Source: Notamacropus eugenii
Taxonomy: Eukaryota; Chordata; Mammalia; Diprotodontia; Macropodidae
Direction of reading: 5' to 3'
Assembly: GCF_028372415.1 (NCBI RefSeq)
Contig: NC_092875.1
Span: 56,842,919 to 56,906,918, forward strand
Length of the DNA: 64,000 bases
Position numbers and translations under genes: made by a program. This document shows positions 21,085-32,130 of the stretch, one piece after another; the stretch's first letter is position 1; each line of letters starts with the position of its first letter. The notes below the pieces were generated by a model. That model was not told the DNA's origin, did not search any database, and saw only the letters and a list, made by a program, of their open reading frames with translations.

Positions 21085-22099
21085 AGAGAACCATGAAAAG
21101 GGGAACAGCAAAGAGAAATCATAAGGGACTTACTAAAGTTGAACTGTTTACATTCCTACATGGAAAGACAATATTTATAACTCTTGAAACATTTCAGTAT
21201 CTGGGCACTGGGTGGGAGTACACACACACACACATGCACACACGTACACATACATAGAGACAGAGTGCACAGAGTGAATTGAAGAGGATGGGATCATATA
21301 CTAAAAAAAAAAAACAAACAAACAAAAACGAAATCAAGCAGTGAGAGAGAAATATTGGGAGGAGAAAGGGAGAAGTTGAATGGGGCAAATTATCTCTCAT
21401 AGAAGAGGCAAGCAAAAGACTTATTAGTGATGGGATAAAGAGGGGAGGCAAGAGAAAAACACGAGGTCTACTCTCATCACATTCCACTAAAGGAAAGAAT
21501 ATAATGCACACTTATTTTGATAGGAAAACCTATCTCATAATACAGGAGAGTGGGGGACAGGGGCACAAGCAGGATGGGGGGGAGGATAGAGGGGAGGGCA
21601 TGGGGAGGAGAATGCAATACGAGGTCGACACTTATGGGGAGGGAAAGGACCATAAGAAAATAGAAGTAATGGGGGACAGGACAGGATGGAGGGAAATATA
21701 GTTAGTCTTATACAACACAACTAGTATGGAAATCATTTGCAAAACTACACAGATTTGGCCTATATTGAATTGCTTGTCTTCCAAGGGGAAGGGGTGGAGA
21801 GGGAGGGAGCTAAAGAAGTTGGAACTCAAAGTGTTAGGACCAAATGTAATGTTCTTACCACTGGGTAACAAGAAATACAGGTTAAGGGGTCAAGAAAGCT
21901 ATCTGGCCCTACAGGACAAAAGAGAAGACGGAGCCAAGGGCAGGGAGGGAGGATAGAGGAGAGAGCAGATAGGTCACAGGGGCAATTAGAAAGCTTGGGT
22001 CTGGGGGGGGAGGGGAAAAAAGGGGAGAAAATTTGTAACCCAAAATTGTGTGAAAATAAATGTTAAAAGTTTAATAAAAAAAAAAAGAAGTAAATGCAA

Positions 22100-23398
22100 A
22101 TAGAAACATTTGGAGAAAGATCAATTGCTTTATAGCTGGGTCATGCCAATGTAATGAAAATGATCATACTGCATACTACAATTTAATATACTAATTAAGT
22201 GCAATATCAATCAAACTTCCAAAGGATTACTTTATACAACTAGGAAAAAAATCTTTGCAACAAGATTCCCTGATAAAGTTTTCATTCCTAAGATTTGTAA
22301 GAGATAAGAATGAGATTAAGAGCCATTCCCCACCTGATAAATGGTCAAAGGATAGGTGCAGGCACTTTTCCGGGCTATCAAAAGCCATATAAAAATGCTC
22401 TAATGGAGGCAGATGGTAGTACAGTGGATAGAGAGCACTGGATCTACAGTCAAGTATATAGGGATTTTAATCCAGCTTCAGACACATACTAGCTGTGTGA
22501 TCCTGGGAAAGTCACTTAACCTCTTTTTGTCTCAGTTTCCTCAAAAAATGGAGATAATAGTAGCACCTATTTTGTATGATTATTATGAGGATCAAATGAG
22601 ATAACATTTGTAGAAAGCACTTAGCGCAGTGTCCATCTGGCACGTAGTAGGTGCTACATAAATGCTTATTCCTTTCCCCTACATTATTAGTAATTATGGA
22701 AATGCAAATTAAAGCAACTCTGCTGCTCCACCTCATATCCATCAGACTGAAAAAGCTCAGCGTAAAAGGAAAACGGCAAATGTTGGAGGCACTGCAGGTA
22801 AAACAGGGAACTCCCACCAGCTATTCTGGGAAAATAATTTGGAACCATGCCCCCAAAGGCCTATATCTCAAAGAGATCAAAGAAAGAGGAAAGAGACCAA
22901 TACATGCACACAAATATTTATAGAGACTCTTTTTGTGTTAGCAAAGAACTGGCAACTGAGGGGTGACCCTCAAGTGGGGAATGGCTGAACAAATTATGGT
23001 GTATGAGCGTGGTGGATTTCTATTGTGTTTCCAGAAATGATGAAATGAGTGGTTTCAGGGAAACCTATGAAATTTGTGTGAACTGATATGGAATGAAATG
23101 AGAAGCACCAGGAGAACAGCATGTAGAAATTTTTTTTTAATTGTAAAGAAAAGAAAACTTTGAAAGACTTTGGATCTCTGATCAATGACCAATGGTGTCT
23201 CCAGAGGAATGATGAAAAAGCATGCTGCTTATCTCCTGACAGAGAACTAATGGTCTCAAGGTACAAAATGGGACATTTTTAAGGACTTATCAATGTGGGA
23301 ATTCATTTTGCTTGACTATGAATATTTGTCACAAGGGATTTGCTTTAATATTTTTTTTTAATTGGGTGATGGGGGAGAGCAGGACTAGTGATAAGTTG
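22100..23398 (+). mobile_element. Old L1 ORF2 3' end and 3' UTR
   Basis: Encodes degenerate ORF2 C-terminus: PDKWSKDR near 22,335, then after a SINE the texts ATGGAAATGCAAATTAAAGC and GGGAATGGCTGAACAAATTATG near 22,980, and a 3' UTR up to the GGAA repeat. Stops are frequent. Continues the ORF2 pieces left of the copy-2 insertion, as the shared AAGAAGTAAATGCAA duplication shows. Confidence 0.5.
22405..22680 (+). mobile_element. MIR/CORE-type SINE in the L1 relic
   Basis: AGATGGTAGTACAGTGGATAG, TACTAGCTGTGTGATCCTGG, AAAGTCACTTAACCTC, TCAGTTTCCTC, ATGGAGATAATAGTAGCACC and the end GGCACGTAGTAGGTGC. Full-length head to tail, + strand, inserted within L1 ORF2 text. Confidence 0.5.
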
Positions 23399-23522
23399 GA
23401 AAGGAAGGAAGGAAGGAAGGAAGGAAGGAAGGAAGGAAGGAAGGAAGGAAGGAAGGAAGGAAGGAAGGAAGGAAGGAAGGAAGGAAGGAAGGAAGGAAGG
23501 AAAGAAGGAAGAAAGGAAGGAA
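23398..23522 (+). repeat. (GGAA)n microsatellite
   Basis: About 30 tandem GGAA/AAGG tetranucleotides, pure for some 100 bases and then interrupted near 23,502-23,515. It sits immediately after the L1 3' end and may have grown from its A-rich tail. Long open frames (Lys-Glu-Gly-Arg repeats) across it are artefacts. Confidence 0.5.
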
Positions 23523-23524
23523 GC

Positions 23525-24165
23525 TTAAGAAGCTGCTCCTTAGCTATACCTTCCTTCTGTTGCTCCTGGTTTCACAAGTCTTATCCCTCTTCATAATGAG
23601 AGCCTTTCAGATACCTAAAGACTTCAAAATGGAGTCAGAGACTCAGAGACTTGCCAGGGCCTGAAGGGACCTCCCCTCATTTTAGAGTGGGTGAAACGAA
23701 GACCTGGGGAGGTGGATTAGAATCCAGTTTCTCTTGCTTACTAGTATGGGATTCTTTCTACCCCACCACAGATATCAAGGACTCAGGCTTCCAGATAACC
23801 CACTCCATAGCTGTCTCACTTCTGAGTATACCCTAGACTCATGGAGCAGAAATGGGGAGGAGGGAAGGAAGAGAAGTAACACAGACAGGTTAAAGGTTCT
23901 CAGAGTAAAGGAGTGGGAAATCCCTAAGAAACCAAATCCCTATAGATCACAGTAGAAACTCAATCACAAGTAACATCTTAAATAGGGGTTGGAACTATAG
24001 GGATTGGATCCACAAGGACTTAAAAATTAATTATTCCCTCTGGGACTTCTACCCAGCCCCAAACCCCTCATTTCCCCTGTCCTAAATCAAAAGGAACTCA
24101 TTTGTACCTTCTACAGACATCAGTCTAGACTGGGGGACCCATATCCTAGATTGGCTCCCTACTTT
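23525..24165. other. Unassigned intergenic DNA
   Basis: No gene recognised. A reversed SINE-like scrap may lie around 23,600-23,780 (AGACTCAGAGACTTGCC, ATTAGAATCCAG), too diverged to delimit. Confidence 0.5.
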
Positions 24166-24599
24166 CTTGGGAGGCAGAGTTGCTGTCTTCCACATCATCC
24201 AGGAAAGAAGGGTAGCCAGGTAAGTCTGTCCCTTTAGTGATACTTTCGGGGTGAGCAGGGGTAGCCCAGTGAGGGCTTTGAGAGGAGAAGGGAAGTTGTT
24301 TGTTCCTCTACAGAGACTCAAGAAAATTCTGCCAGAACCCATCCAAGACATCAGTCCCTCAGCTCAGAGTAGCCTTGAGACCATTCTATTTGAGATCTCA
24401 GCCCTGCCCTTCCCCACCAAGTTGCGTAGCTTTGAGCTCAGATCAGACATTAGCTCCCAAGCCTAGAGCTTAGTCCAACACATCAGCTTGATGCAGGCCA
24501 AATCTGCTTTTGACTAAGGGAAGGAAGTCACATAATACGGTGGAGATATTGACAGACTCAAAGTAAGGAAGAGCTAGGTTTAAATCGCACCTCTGAGAT

Positions 24600-24930
24600 T
24601 TTGAGCAAATCTGTCAATAAACATTTGTTAAGCACCTAATGTGTGCTAGGCATTGTGCTAAACACTGGGAAACCCAAAGAAAGAAAAAAGATAGTCCCTG
24701 ATCTCAAGGAGTTCACCATATAACGGGAAAGACAACATGCAGACAACAAGCTATGGGCCACATGAATAGGAGATAAGTAACACAGAGAAGGCATCAGCAA
24801 CAAGAAGAGGCAGGAAAAACTTCTTATAAAAGACAGTATTTTAGCTTGAAGGATGTTGAAGGAAGTCAGAAGGCAGGGATGGGGGAGGGGAGATATCCCA
24901 TACCAGGGCTAGGGGCTGGAGGGAGGGAAG
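24600..24930 (+). repeat. Recurrent 0.8-kb repeat, 5' part
   Basis: TCAATAAACATTTGTTAAGC, TGTGCTAGGCATTGTGC, CTGATCTCAAGGAGTTCAC, then TTTTAGCTTGAAGGATG. Present in duplication copy A; the copy at 44,660 lies in the comparable interval of copy B but is longer. Confidence 0.5.
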
Positions 24931-25129
24931 GAGGGTAGTTAGCCATAGAAGCTCTGTGAGCTTCATTTCTATCATCCAAAAAATGGGGATGACAACTCCC
25001 TGCTATGCCAACTTCATAGGGCTGTGAGGCTCAAATGAGATCATGTTGAAACATTGGGCAAATATTACAGCTTTACATAAAAGTTAGCCAGGACTACTGC
25101 TGTTTTTTATTTTGTTCTAATTTTTTTGG

Positions 25130-25252
25130 AGGCCATCGAGATTAAGTGACTTGCCCAGGGTCACAAAGCTAGTGGCTAAACCCAGATTTTGAACTCAGGT
25201 CCTCCTGACTCCAGGCCTGGTGCTCTATCCACTATACCATCCAGCTGCCTGC
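25130..25252 (-). mobile_element. CORE-type SINE, reverse
   Basis: TTAAGTGACTTGCCCAGGGTC, TTTTGAACTCAGGTCCTCC, TGCTCTATCCACTATACC, CAGCTGCC: the reverse complement of a SINE head. Confidence 0.5.
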
Positions 25253-26289
25253 CCCTCGTCTCAGCTTTTCTGATGAAGTTCAGATAGAAATAGTCCTGGG
25301 GCAAGTCACTATCCTGCTCTGACTCATTTATATTTAATTTTCTGTGGGTTATTGATGAGGTGGATAAAAAACAAACTGGTTTTTATAATCAGGTAATGAA
25401 TGCCATGTTCTGTTGCCTCACTGAAAGCATCTTCAAATACGTTGCTGTTCTTGATGAAGAAATCCCAGTCACACCTGGGGTTGGTCTCAGTACGTCAACC
25501 ACATCCTCTGAGGCCATAATGACCAACAAGCTGGCAGTGGCACTGAGCTTGAAGAGCTCATCCACACATAGGAGCAGCCCCTCCTAGAGTTTAACCTGGG
25601 CAGGGGGATTCAAGAGCCACCCATGAAAAAAAGTGCAGGTCATTGCCTCATAGCCAGGGAAGAAAGAGGGATTGGGTCTATCGGGGAATTCTCAGCTGGG
25701 AGGAGAAGAAGGGAAAGAGTCTGTTGAAAAAACGGAATTGCTCTATTACCAGCAATAGTAATTTTTATGAATTTCCCCATTTGTACAAATGTGTGGCTTA
25801 CACACCTCTTGTCATAGAATCTCAGGTTGAAGAAAGGACCTGAGAAATCACGTAATCCACGTCATATCTGGGGAGGAAGCCCCTCTGTGACATTGTCCTA
25901 CATGAGTATTAATACATCTCTACTCAAAGACTGAATGGGGTCTCTGCTACCTGAGGAGAGAGGCAGGGCATCCCACTTTGCGATGGGTCTAATAATCAAG
26001 AAAGGTTTTCTTCTATGGAACTGAAATTTGCCTGCCTATAATATGATAGCTCACATACACTAATCAAAATAAAACTAATCCACCTTTATGGCTGTCTACC
26101 TACTAATTACCATTTTCTCAACCCCCTGTACAATTTGTAATAGACTTTGGCACACGATCCTGTTGTCTTAACAAAGTGCTGCTTGTGTAAGTAATGGAAC
26201 CATAGGACCACAGTAGGAAAAAAAGAAAAGAAAAAAGAAAAAAATGGGACTTTGAGCCAAAAGACTTTAGTCTGAGGCTGGACAGTCAT

Positions 26290-26640
26290 ATTCTAGGTCT
26301 AGGACCTTAGGTAAGTCATTCAACTTTTCTAAGCCTCACTTTTCACAACTCCAAGAAAAATAAATCATCATCATCCTCCTCAGTTTACTTTACTATTTCA
26401 GGGAGTTGGGAAGATCTAAGTTCAAATACTGCCTTAGACACTTACTAGCTGGCTACCTCTGGGCAAGTCACTCAACCTCTCTCAATCTCAGTTTTTCATC
26501 TGCTAAAGGAGGATAATTATAGCACCTACCTCCCAGGTTTGTTGTGAGGATAAAAAATGAGATAGCATAAGTAAAGTGCTTTTGTAAGTTTTAAAGTGCC
26601 ACGTAAATACTGCCTATTGTTACTGTTATCATCATTATTA
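26290..26640 (+). mobile_element. MIR-like SINE pair, shared with copy B
   Basis: CTAGGACCTTAGGTAAGTC starts a first partial SINE; a second runs from GACACTTACTAGCTGGC to AAGTGCCACGTAAATACTG. The same arrangement occurs at 48,785-49,110, so both insertions predate the duplication. Confidence 0.5.
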
Positions 26641-26944
26641 TTATTTCATAAGTGTGGCCACCCCTCTCCATGATGCAGGTAGCAACCCCTCCACATCCTC
26701 AAAGGCAGTCTTCATGATCATCACCTGGTGAGTAGTCAGCCTTCTGACACTGGGTCTCCTCACCCTTAGCTTGGCCTCTCTGTCATTGGTCTCATACTTG
26801 AAGTTTTTCTAGCTTGGAGGGGCAGAATTTACCCTCCCCTAGCAGAAGCATTGTGGGTTTCACATTAGCTAGAATAAGGATAGTCAGGAGGGACCAAGTC
26901 CAGTGGACCCACTGCATAACATAGATTTCATCAGCCTATTTCCC

Positions 26945-27540
26945 TGCTTCCTATTTCCACCCCGAGCACTCTAGTACCACCCATTTTAATTATTGCAAAT
27001 CATCCTCTAATAGGTCATTCTCTCCATGGTCTCTCCCTGTTCTGATCCATCTTTCGCAGGCTACCAGACTAATCATCCTTAGGTCTAGTACTGATCATGG
27101 CTCTCCCTTTCTCAAAACCCTTCAGAGGCTCAGTATTCCCAACTAAGGAAAGTTTAAAATCTTCCCTGCATTTGGGGTCCTCTCCAATCTCCCACCAATC
27201 CACTCTTTGAGCCTGAATTTCATACCACTCCTTTCCACACATGTTACTCTCCAGCCAAACTGCATTATTTGGGTTCCCGTGGCCACACTCTGTTTTCCCA
27301 TCATTGTTCCTCTGCTTGCCCTGTATCTCTCTGCCTGGAATGTCCTCTGACTTGAACCTCTCTCTCTTGAATTCTTCCCCATCATTTAAATTTCAATCAA
27401 ATGTCACATCCTCCAAGAATCCTCCCCTGCCCTCCCGGGTGCTGACCTTAACTGTCACGTAGTATTTTGTTCAGCACATATTCTAATGAACTCTGTCATC
27501 CTGTATTGTTTTGTATTTTTCCAAACATGTGTCAAGGCAC
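26945..27540 (+). mobile_element. L2 LINE 3' end, shared with copy B
   Basis: L2 text (GGCTACCAGACTAATCATCC, CTCAAAACCCTTCAGAGGC, CTGCCTGGAATGTCC, TTTAAATTTCAATCAAATGTC). Its counterpart is at 49,430-50,110, also predating the duplication. Confidence 0.5.
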
Positions 27541-28429
27541 CCTGAAGCCTTAAGGAGCCAGAGCTAGAATTGCTTAACATGCCCTGAGTTAGCTTTCAAC
27601 ATTAAGTAAAGTTTCCAAGGGAGATTAAAAACTTTAACCTATGGGGGTAAGCCAACATTGGAAGAACTAGTGATTGAGAATAATTAAAAAATTAGGGAGA
27701 AAGGTAGCAAGATATTTTTATTTCTTTAATCATTACTCTCATTGTACAATTTTTAAAAGAGTAATTACTAAGTACTTTACAGTATTGTTTTAATAAAAAA
27801 GTTCCTCTTTTATTTAAAAAATACGGATTGTAAAAGAACATGATGGTCTTTAATTCAGTTAATTCTATCTATGAGAAAATTAGTTATTTGGGCCATTCAG
27901 GAGACTTTAACAAACATTTATAAAGGGCCTTCTGTATACAATACACTCTGACAGGTGCTGAGGAGGCAAGAATGAAGTTACACACAGGTGCTAGCCACAA
28001 AGAGGCTGTCCTTGTCCAAAGTGCAGGAAATGTAAAATCCCCTAGAGGTCTAAGCTGGAAAAGTTAAGCCTAGAAAGGGACTGGGAATGTTGCCTTATCT
28101 TTTCCCACAACCAGCTGCCCTCCTTCCAGACAGTTTGGACCTATGTCACAAGCAGCCACCTGCAGCTTCATTTTATAAAGGAACACCTGCAGTGTTGGAT
28201 TTGAATTTTTCCTTCTGGATGCCTGCCCCTACCACTGACCCAGAACGGCAGGAGAAAATCAGAGAACATACCAGGCACTCTTCTCTCCCTCCAAGAGTTA
28301 CACAATGCAGCCAAAGACTGGGCTTTTCTGCCAAAGCAATCATTGGCTAATAACTTTAAGTGCTTAATAAATTATCCTAAGTTCTCAGTTGATGATCATA
28401 TCTCACATTATTGCCATGTGCTATAGTTA

Positions 28430-29015
28430 GCTGGATGGTGCAAGAGTTAAAGCACTGGCCTGAACTTAGGAAGACCCAAGAGTAAATATGACTTCAGACA
28501 CTGAGTAACTGTGTGATCTGAGCAAGTCAACCTTTTTGCAACTCAGTTTCTTTATCTGTAAAATGGGATATCTATAAAGAGCTTTACAAACCTTAAAGTT
28601 ATTATTGTACTCTGAAATTTACAAAGCACTTTCCCCACCAACAACTCCCTATAAGGGAACTAGTGAGAGTATTATCCCCATTTTACAAACAGGAAAACTG
28701 AGACCTAGGGATAGGAAATCATTTGCCCAAAGTCACATGGGTATTGATGGGGAATGATGAATTTGGAAAGAGAACCCAAGTCTCCAGGCTTCAACATCAA
28801 ATCTCTTACCTAATGAAAAAAAAACGTAAATAAAATAGTCCTTCAAAACAACTGAGAATGAAAACGTGGGGCAGCTAGGTGGTGTAGTAAATAGAACACT
28901 GACCTAGAGTCAGGAGGATCTGAGTTCTAATCTGGTCTCAGATACTTACTAGCTGTGTGATCCTGGGTAAGTCATTTAACTCTGATTGCTTCCCCTCCCC
29001 ACCAAAAAAAAAAAA
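28430..29015. mobile_element. Cluster of three SINEs specific to copy A
   Basis: A + strand SINE at 28,430-28,605 (CAGACACTGAGTAACTGTGTG), a reversed one at 28,610-28,805 (CATTTTACAAACAGGAAAACTG, AAAGTCACATGGG), and a + strand one at 28,868-29,015 (GGGGCAGCTAGGTGG, TACTAGCTGTGTGATCCTGG). No equivalents occur at the matching site in copy B (after 51,620), so they arrived after the duplication. Confidence 0.5.
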
Positions 29016-29359
29016 CAACTAAAAATGAAAATAAATCTTTCCCATTTACAGATAGTTTTAATTTAATTTACTTCTCCTCCCTGTCTCATCACTGCTCTAA
29101 CTCCCATCTACTGTCCATGGATTGGTTTAAGTTTCCCCTCATAATCTAACCCAAATGACTGGGTTGGCCAACAGTCTCTGCCTACCAATTCCTCTTATTC
29201 CTCTTTTCCTGGTTTTCAGTTCTCCCTCAGAGTTGGTCTGGAGAGCATCCACCCTCACAATCTTCTCCCCCTCCCAAGTGACACTTCTTTTCCAAATGAC
29301 AGATTTGAAAAGAACAGAATTTTTACTTTATCTCTTTGGGCACACAGGTAGTTGTGTTG

Positions 29360-29770
29360 ACACATAGCTCATGATGTGCTGGGCACTGTGCCAAAAGCTT
29401 TACAAATATTATCTCATTTGGTCCCCTGAGCAAACTGTCTGACCCCTCAGCAGTATTAAAATTCAGGGAAAGGACTAGGGCAGGAATAAATATATCTGGG
29501 AGCCATAAGCATAGAGATGATCATTAAACTCATGGGAGCTGGTGGGATTGCCAAGACAGAGAAAACAGAGACTGAAGCATAGAGCTTTGTGGGACTCCCA
29601 CTGCTACAAAGCATGGTCTACATGATGAACCAGCAAAGGAGACAGAAAAGGAACAGTTAGACAAGCAAGAGGAAAACCAGAAGGGACTGGGGTTAGAAAA
29701 GTTCAGCAAAGACAAGAGAACCCAGAAGGAAAACATGGTGAAGGATAAAGTCTGAAAAAAGAGCATCTGA
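29360..29770 (+). repeat. SINE scrap and middle part of the recurrent repeat
   Basis: 29,365-29,430 is a CORE-SINE remnant (TGCTGGGCACTGTGCC, TATTATCTCATTTGG). About 29,480-29,770 has GGAGCCATAAGCATAGAGATG, GATGAACCAGCAAAGGAG and GAGGAAAACCAGAAGGGAC, which fit the internal part of the recurrent 0.8-kb repeat. Confidence 0.5.
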
Positions 29771-29948
29771 TTTGGCAGTTGGGAGATTGCAATGTATGTA
29801 GCATCTATGTTGATTATCTCTCTACTATTATAAGCTTCTTACCTAGGGCCAGAAGTACGTTATCTAAACTTAATATTTGCAAAAGTACTCTGCACCCCTT
29901 AGTGGTAGGAGAAAATCAAAGAATGAAACAGATTTTGCTTTGTTCTGT

Positions 29949-30051
29949 TACACCCTGTATATCTGTCACAACCTGTAGCCACTGCAAGAGTTGGACACAC
30001 CCTGCAATCACTATGGAACTTGTCACACCCTGAAATCTCTACTGAGTTTAT
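29949..30051 (+). repeat. 28-nt minisatellite, copy A
   Basis: Two clear 28-nt units, 29,996-30,023 and 30,024-30,051, each starting CACACCCTG, preceded by degenerate units (TACACCCTG at 29,949, CACAACCTG at 29,967). The matching unit length and motif occur in copy B at 52,088-52,143. Confidence 0.5.
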
Positions 30052-30873
30052 CCTGCCTTGCCTTGAAGTCACTTGGGCAAGCAGAGGTTAACTCATAAAT
30101 CCGCAGGGGCCATGAGCTCCTGCCCAGCTATGATTGTGGTTATGGGGCAGTCAGGAAGCTGAGCAATGGATAGAGCCATCTCATGCTCAAAGTCAAAGGA
30201 CATGAAGTGGTCCAGGTTCTTGGATCATAAAGACTGAGTCAAGGTGAACACCAAATACTGAGATGCGAAAATGTGAAGTAAGGTCAGGGGGGAGAGGTTC
30301 AGAGGGTAAAGGTCAACAGAGCTGAAAGGAAGCTTGAGGTCTAATGAGAAGAGGAGAGTTGTTTGCCTACAGCTTATCCATGTATGTTGGCCCTCCTTGA
30401 TCTACTGAGGCCACATCACTCTGCTTCTCATTCTCTCTTAAGAGGCCACTAACATGAAATTTCTGGGTTCTAATACATCTAACTTCTGATGGGTTTTCCC
30501 CTTAAGTAGCAGAAGGGAACATGCTATCATGTGCCAGCATGTCATTAAAAGGATGCTACAATGGAGCACACGTTGAACTCAGCATATTATCTTTCAATGG
30601 ATGGCCCTGAGTTTGTTCCTCTCCACTGTCTTCTGACCATAGTTGGTCCTCAAATCTTCTTGCTCAGCTCAGTCCTGTCTCCATCTTCCTGTTCATTTGT
30701 GACTGTTCCCCTTCAGCATGATGACTCTGTCTTCTTCTACCTGGATTCTGACCATGAAATGACTTCAAAGAGTGTCACCTAACTATTCACACAGAAAAAA
30801 ATTAAATGGATGAAGAATGTCTGCTGTGCAGATGATGACATGAAGTTAGATGGGCCTCTTGTAGAGTTCCTGC

Positions 30874-31121
30874 CAGGGGTGTGCTAGGGCTAGCTCATAG
30901 CAGCTCAGGAGAGTTGGTTGTTAAATTTTGTATGTGAGCACTTACACCTTGGAATTTGGCAAACACTATAAATCGTGACTTTGTTGTTTTGTTGGCTGTC
31001 TAAACTTAAGAAAGTTTTAAAGAATATGTCAAGAATGCAGCCTAAACTTACCAGTGTGTTGTGCACTTTCTTTTTCTTTTCTGGAGACCCAGGGATTAAA
31101 CATTTACCAGCATACTACGGA
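30874..31121. mobile_element. hAT-like non-autonomous DNA element, copy 1
   Basis: About 248 bp beginning CAGGGGTGTGCTAGGG and ending ACCAGCATACTACGG, imperfect inverted ends. The interior matches the element at 62,481 in the same orientation (ACACCTTGGAATTTGGCAAA; GTGTTGTGCACTTTC). Flanks give a weak 8-bp repeat (GTTCCTGC/GTTCATTG). It marks the right end of duplication copy A. Confidence 0.5.
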
Positions 31122-31124
31122 GTT

Positions 31125-32130
31125 CATTGCAGACGCAGCAAATAGATCATGAACAGGAAAAGAACAGTGGATTGTAAATGCAGTTAGGAAACTACCAAGT
31201 TACTTGAATAACCTCAAGCTATACCTGAAAGGGAGGCCGGGGAAGCAGCAATACTGGTATTTTTCCAGTAAAGTTACAGAACCTTGAGTCATAAAACACT
31301 CCAGTCTCTGCAGAATTGAAGTTAGGGATTGCCCAAAGTATGATGGAGAGGCATATGACAGGTCCAAGCAATCTGCAACATGTTTAAAACAAAGAATTGC
31401 TCAGGAAACGGTGGTTAAAGGGTGACTTCAATTCATATGATTGGGGGGAGAAAAAATGGACTGGTCACAAAGTGAGAGTAAAGGATATTCAGTGAACTGC
31501 CCACATGTTCTGTTGATGTCAGGAGACCTCAAAGAAGGCCCCTAGCACACTAGAAAGACCTCCTATGGTGAATGTACAGGCAGGCAGGAATGGGTCACAA
31601 TTAGCATCTTTGGAGGGAATGATCTCATCAAAGAGATCCTAATCTCTTTGGAGTATTGGAGTATTGATGCATTCTTGCCTAAGCTCTAGATGGTCAAGCT
31701 CTCATCAGCATCCTGCTCTTGCCTGTCGGGGGATCTCAATGGGTTGTAATCAGTAAGCACCGTATCAAACTTTACCACCAACATATAGTGTATCATGGGA
31801 TATTGAGGCAGGAAACAGAATCATCAGATAAAACTAAGGGCTAAAACATCACACCATCAAACTCTAGAACTATAGATATGAAAAGGACCTTATAGAGGAT
31901 CTAATCCGATTGTCTCATTTTATAGATGATGAATCAAAACCCCAGAGGTGACATAACTCATTTAAGATTGTGTAGCCAGTGGATTGCAGTTATGGGACTA
32001 GAACCCTTGATTGCTTTTGAGTTGAGCACATCTGCCTTTACATTCTTCCTTTAAAAGGACATCTGATGTCTGTGACAAAATCAGACTGATTATTTGGTAG
32101 CTAGGTGGTACAGTGGGCTTGGAATCAGGA
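31125..32130. other. Mostly unassigned intergenic DNA
   Basis: No gene recognised. 31,860-32,060 resembles the reversed CORE-SINE type (CTCATTTTATAGATGATGAATC, TTGTGTAGCCAGTGG). Confidence 0.5.

Larger units (their letters stand above)
19172..22084 (+). mobile_element. ORF1-only L1 derivative (HAL1 structure), copy 2, intact ORF1
   Basis: A 2.91-kb element bounded by a perfect 15-bp target duplication AAGAAGTAAATGCAA at 19,157-19,171 and 22,085-22,099. It begins GGGGCGGAGCCAAGATGG, has a CpG-rich 5' UTR of about 815 bp, one complete ORF1 (19,987-21,084), a 3' UTR of about 1 kb and an A-rich tail after AATAAATGTTAAAAGTTTAA. No reverse transcriptase or endonuclease is encoded. The many surviving CpGs, unbroken ORF and perfect duplication indicate a young insertion. 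It landed in the ORF2 relic of the older L1. Confidence 0.5.
24165..30870 (+). repeat. Diverged segmental duplication, copy A
   Basis: Many blocks match copy B (43,835-53,045) in the same order and orientation. Pairs include 24,172-24,345 with 43,842-44,010 (GTGAGGGCTTTG core), 25,800-26,280 with 48,340-48,790, 26,640-26,830 with 49,110-49,290, and 26,945-27,540 with 49,430-49,960. Further pairs are 27,545-28,370 with 50,750-51,620 (shared TCCAAGAGTTACACAATGC) and 29,930-30,870 with 52,060-53,045. The copies differ by independent insertions. No intact gene is recognised inside, so the original content may be intergenic or a dead gene. Confidence 0.5.

Noticed and set aside
23312-23596. Lys-Glu-Gly-Arg repeat protein
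   Set aside because: Translation of the GGAA microsatellite.
25360-25587. 75-codon frame with MFCCLTESIFKYVAVLDEE
   Set aside because: Looks protein-like in composition but I recognise no family, and no matching frame was seen in duplication copy B. Not called as a gene.
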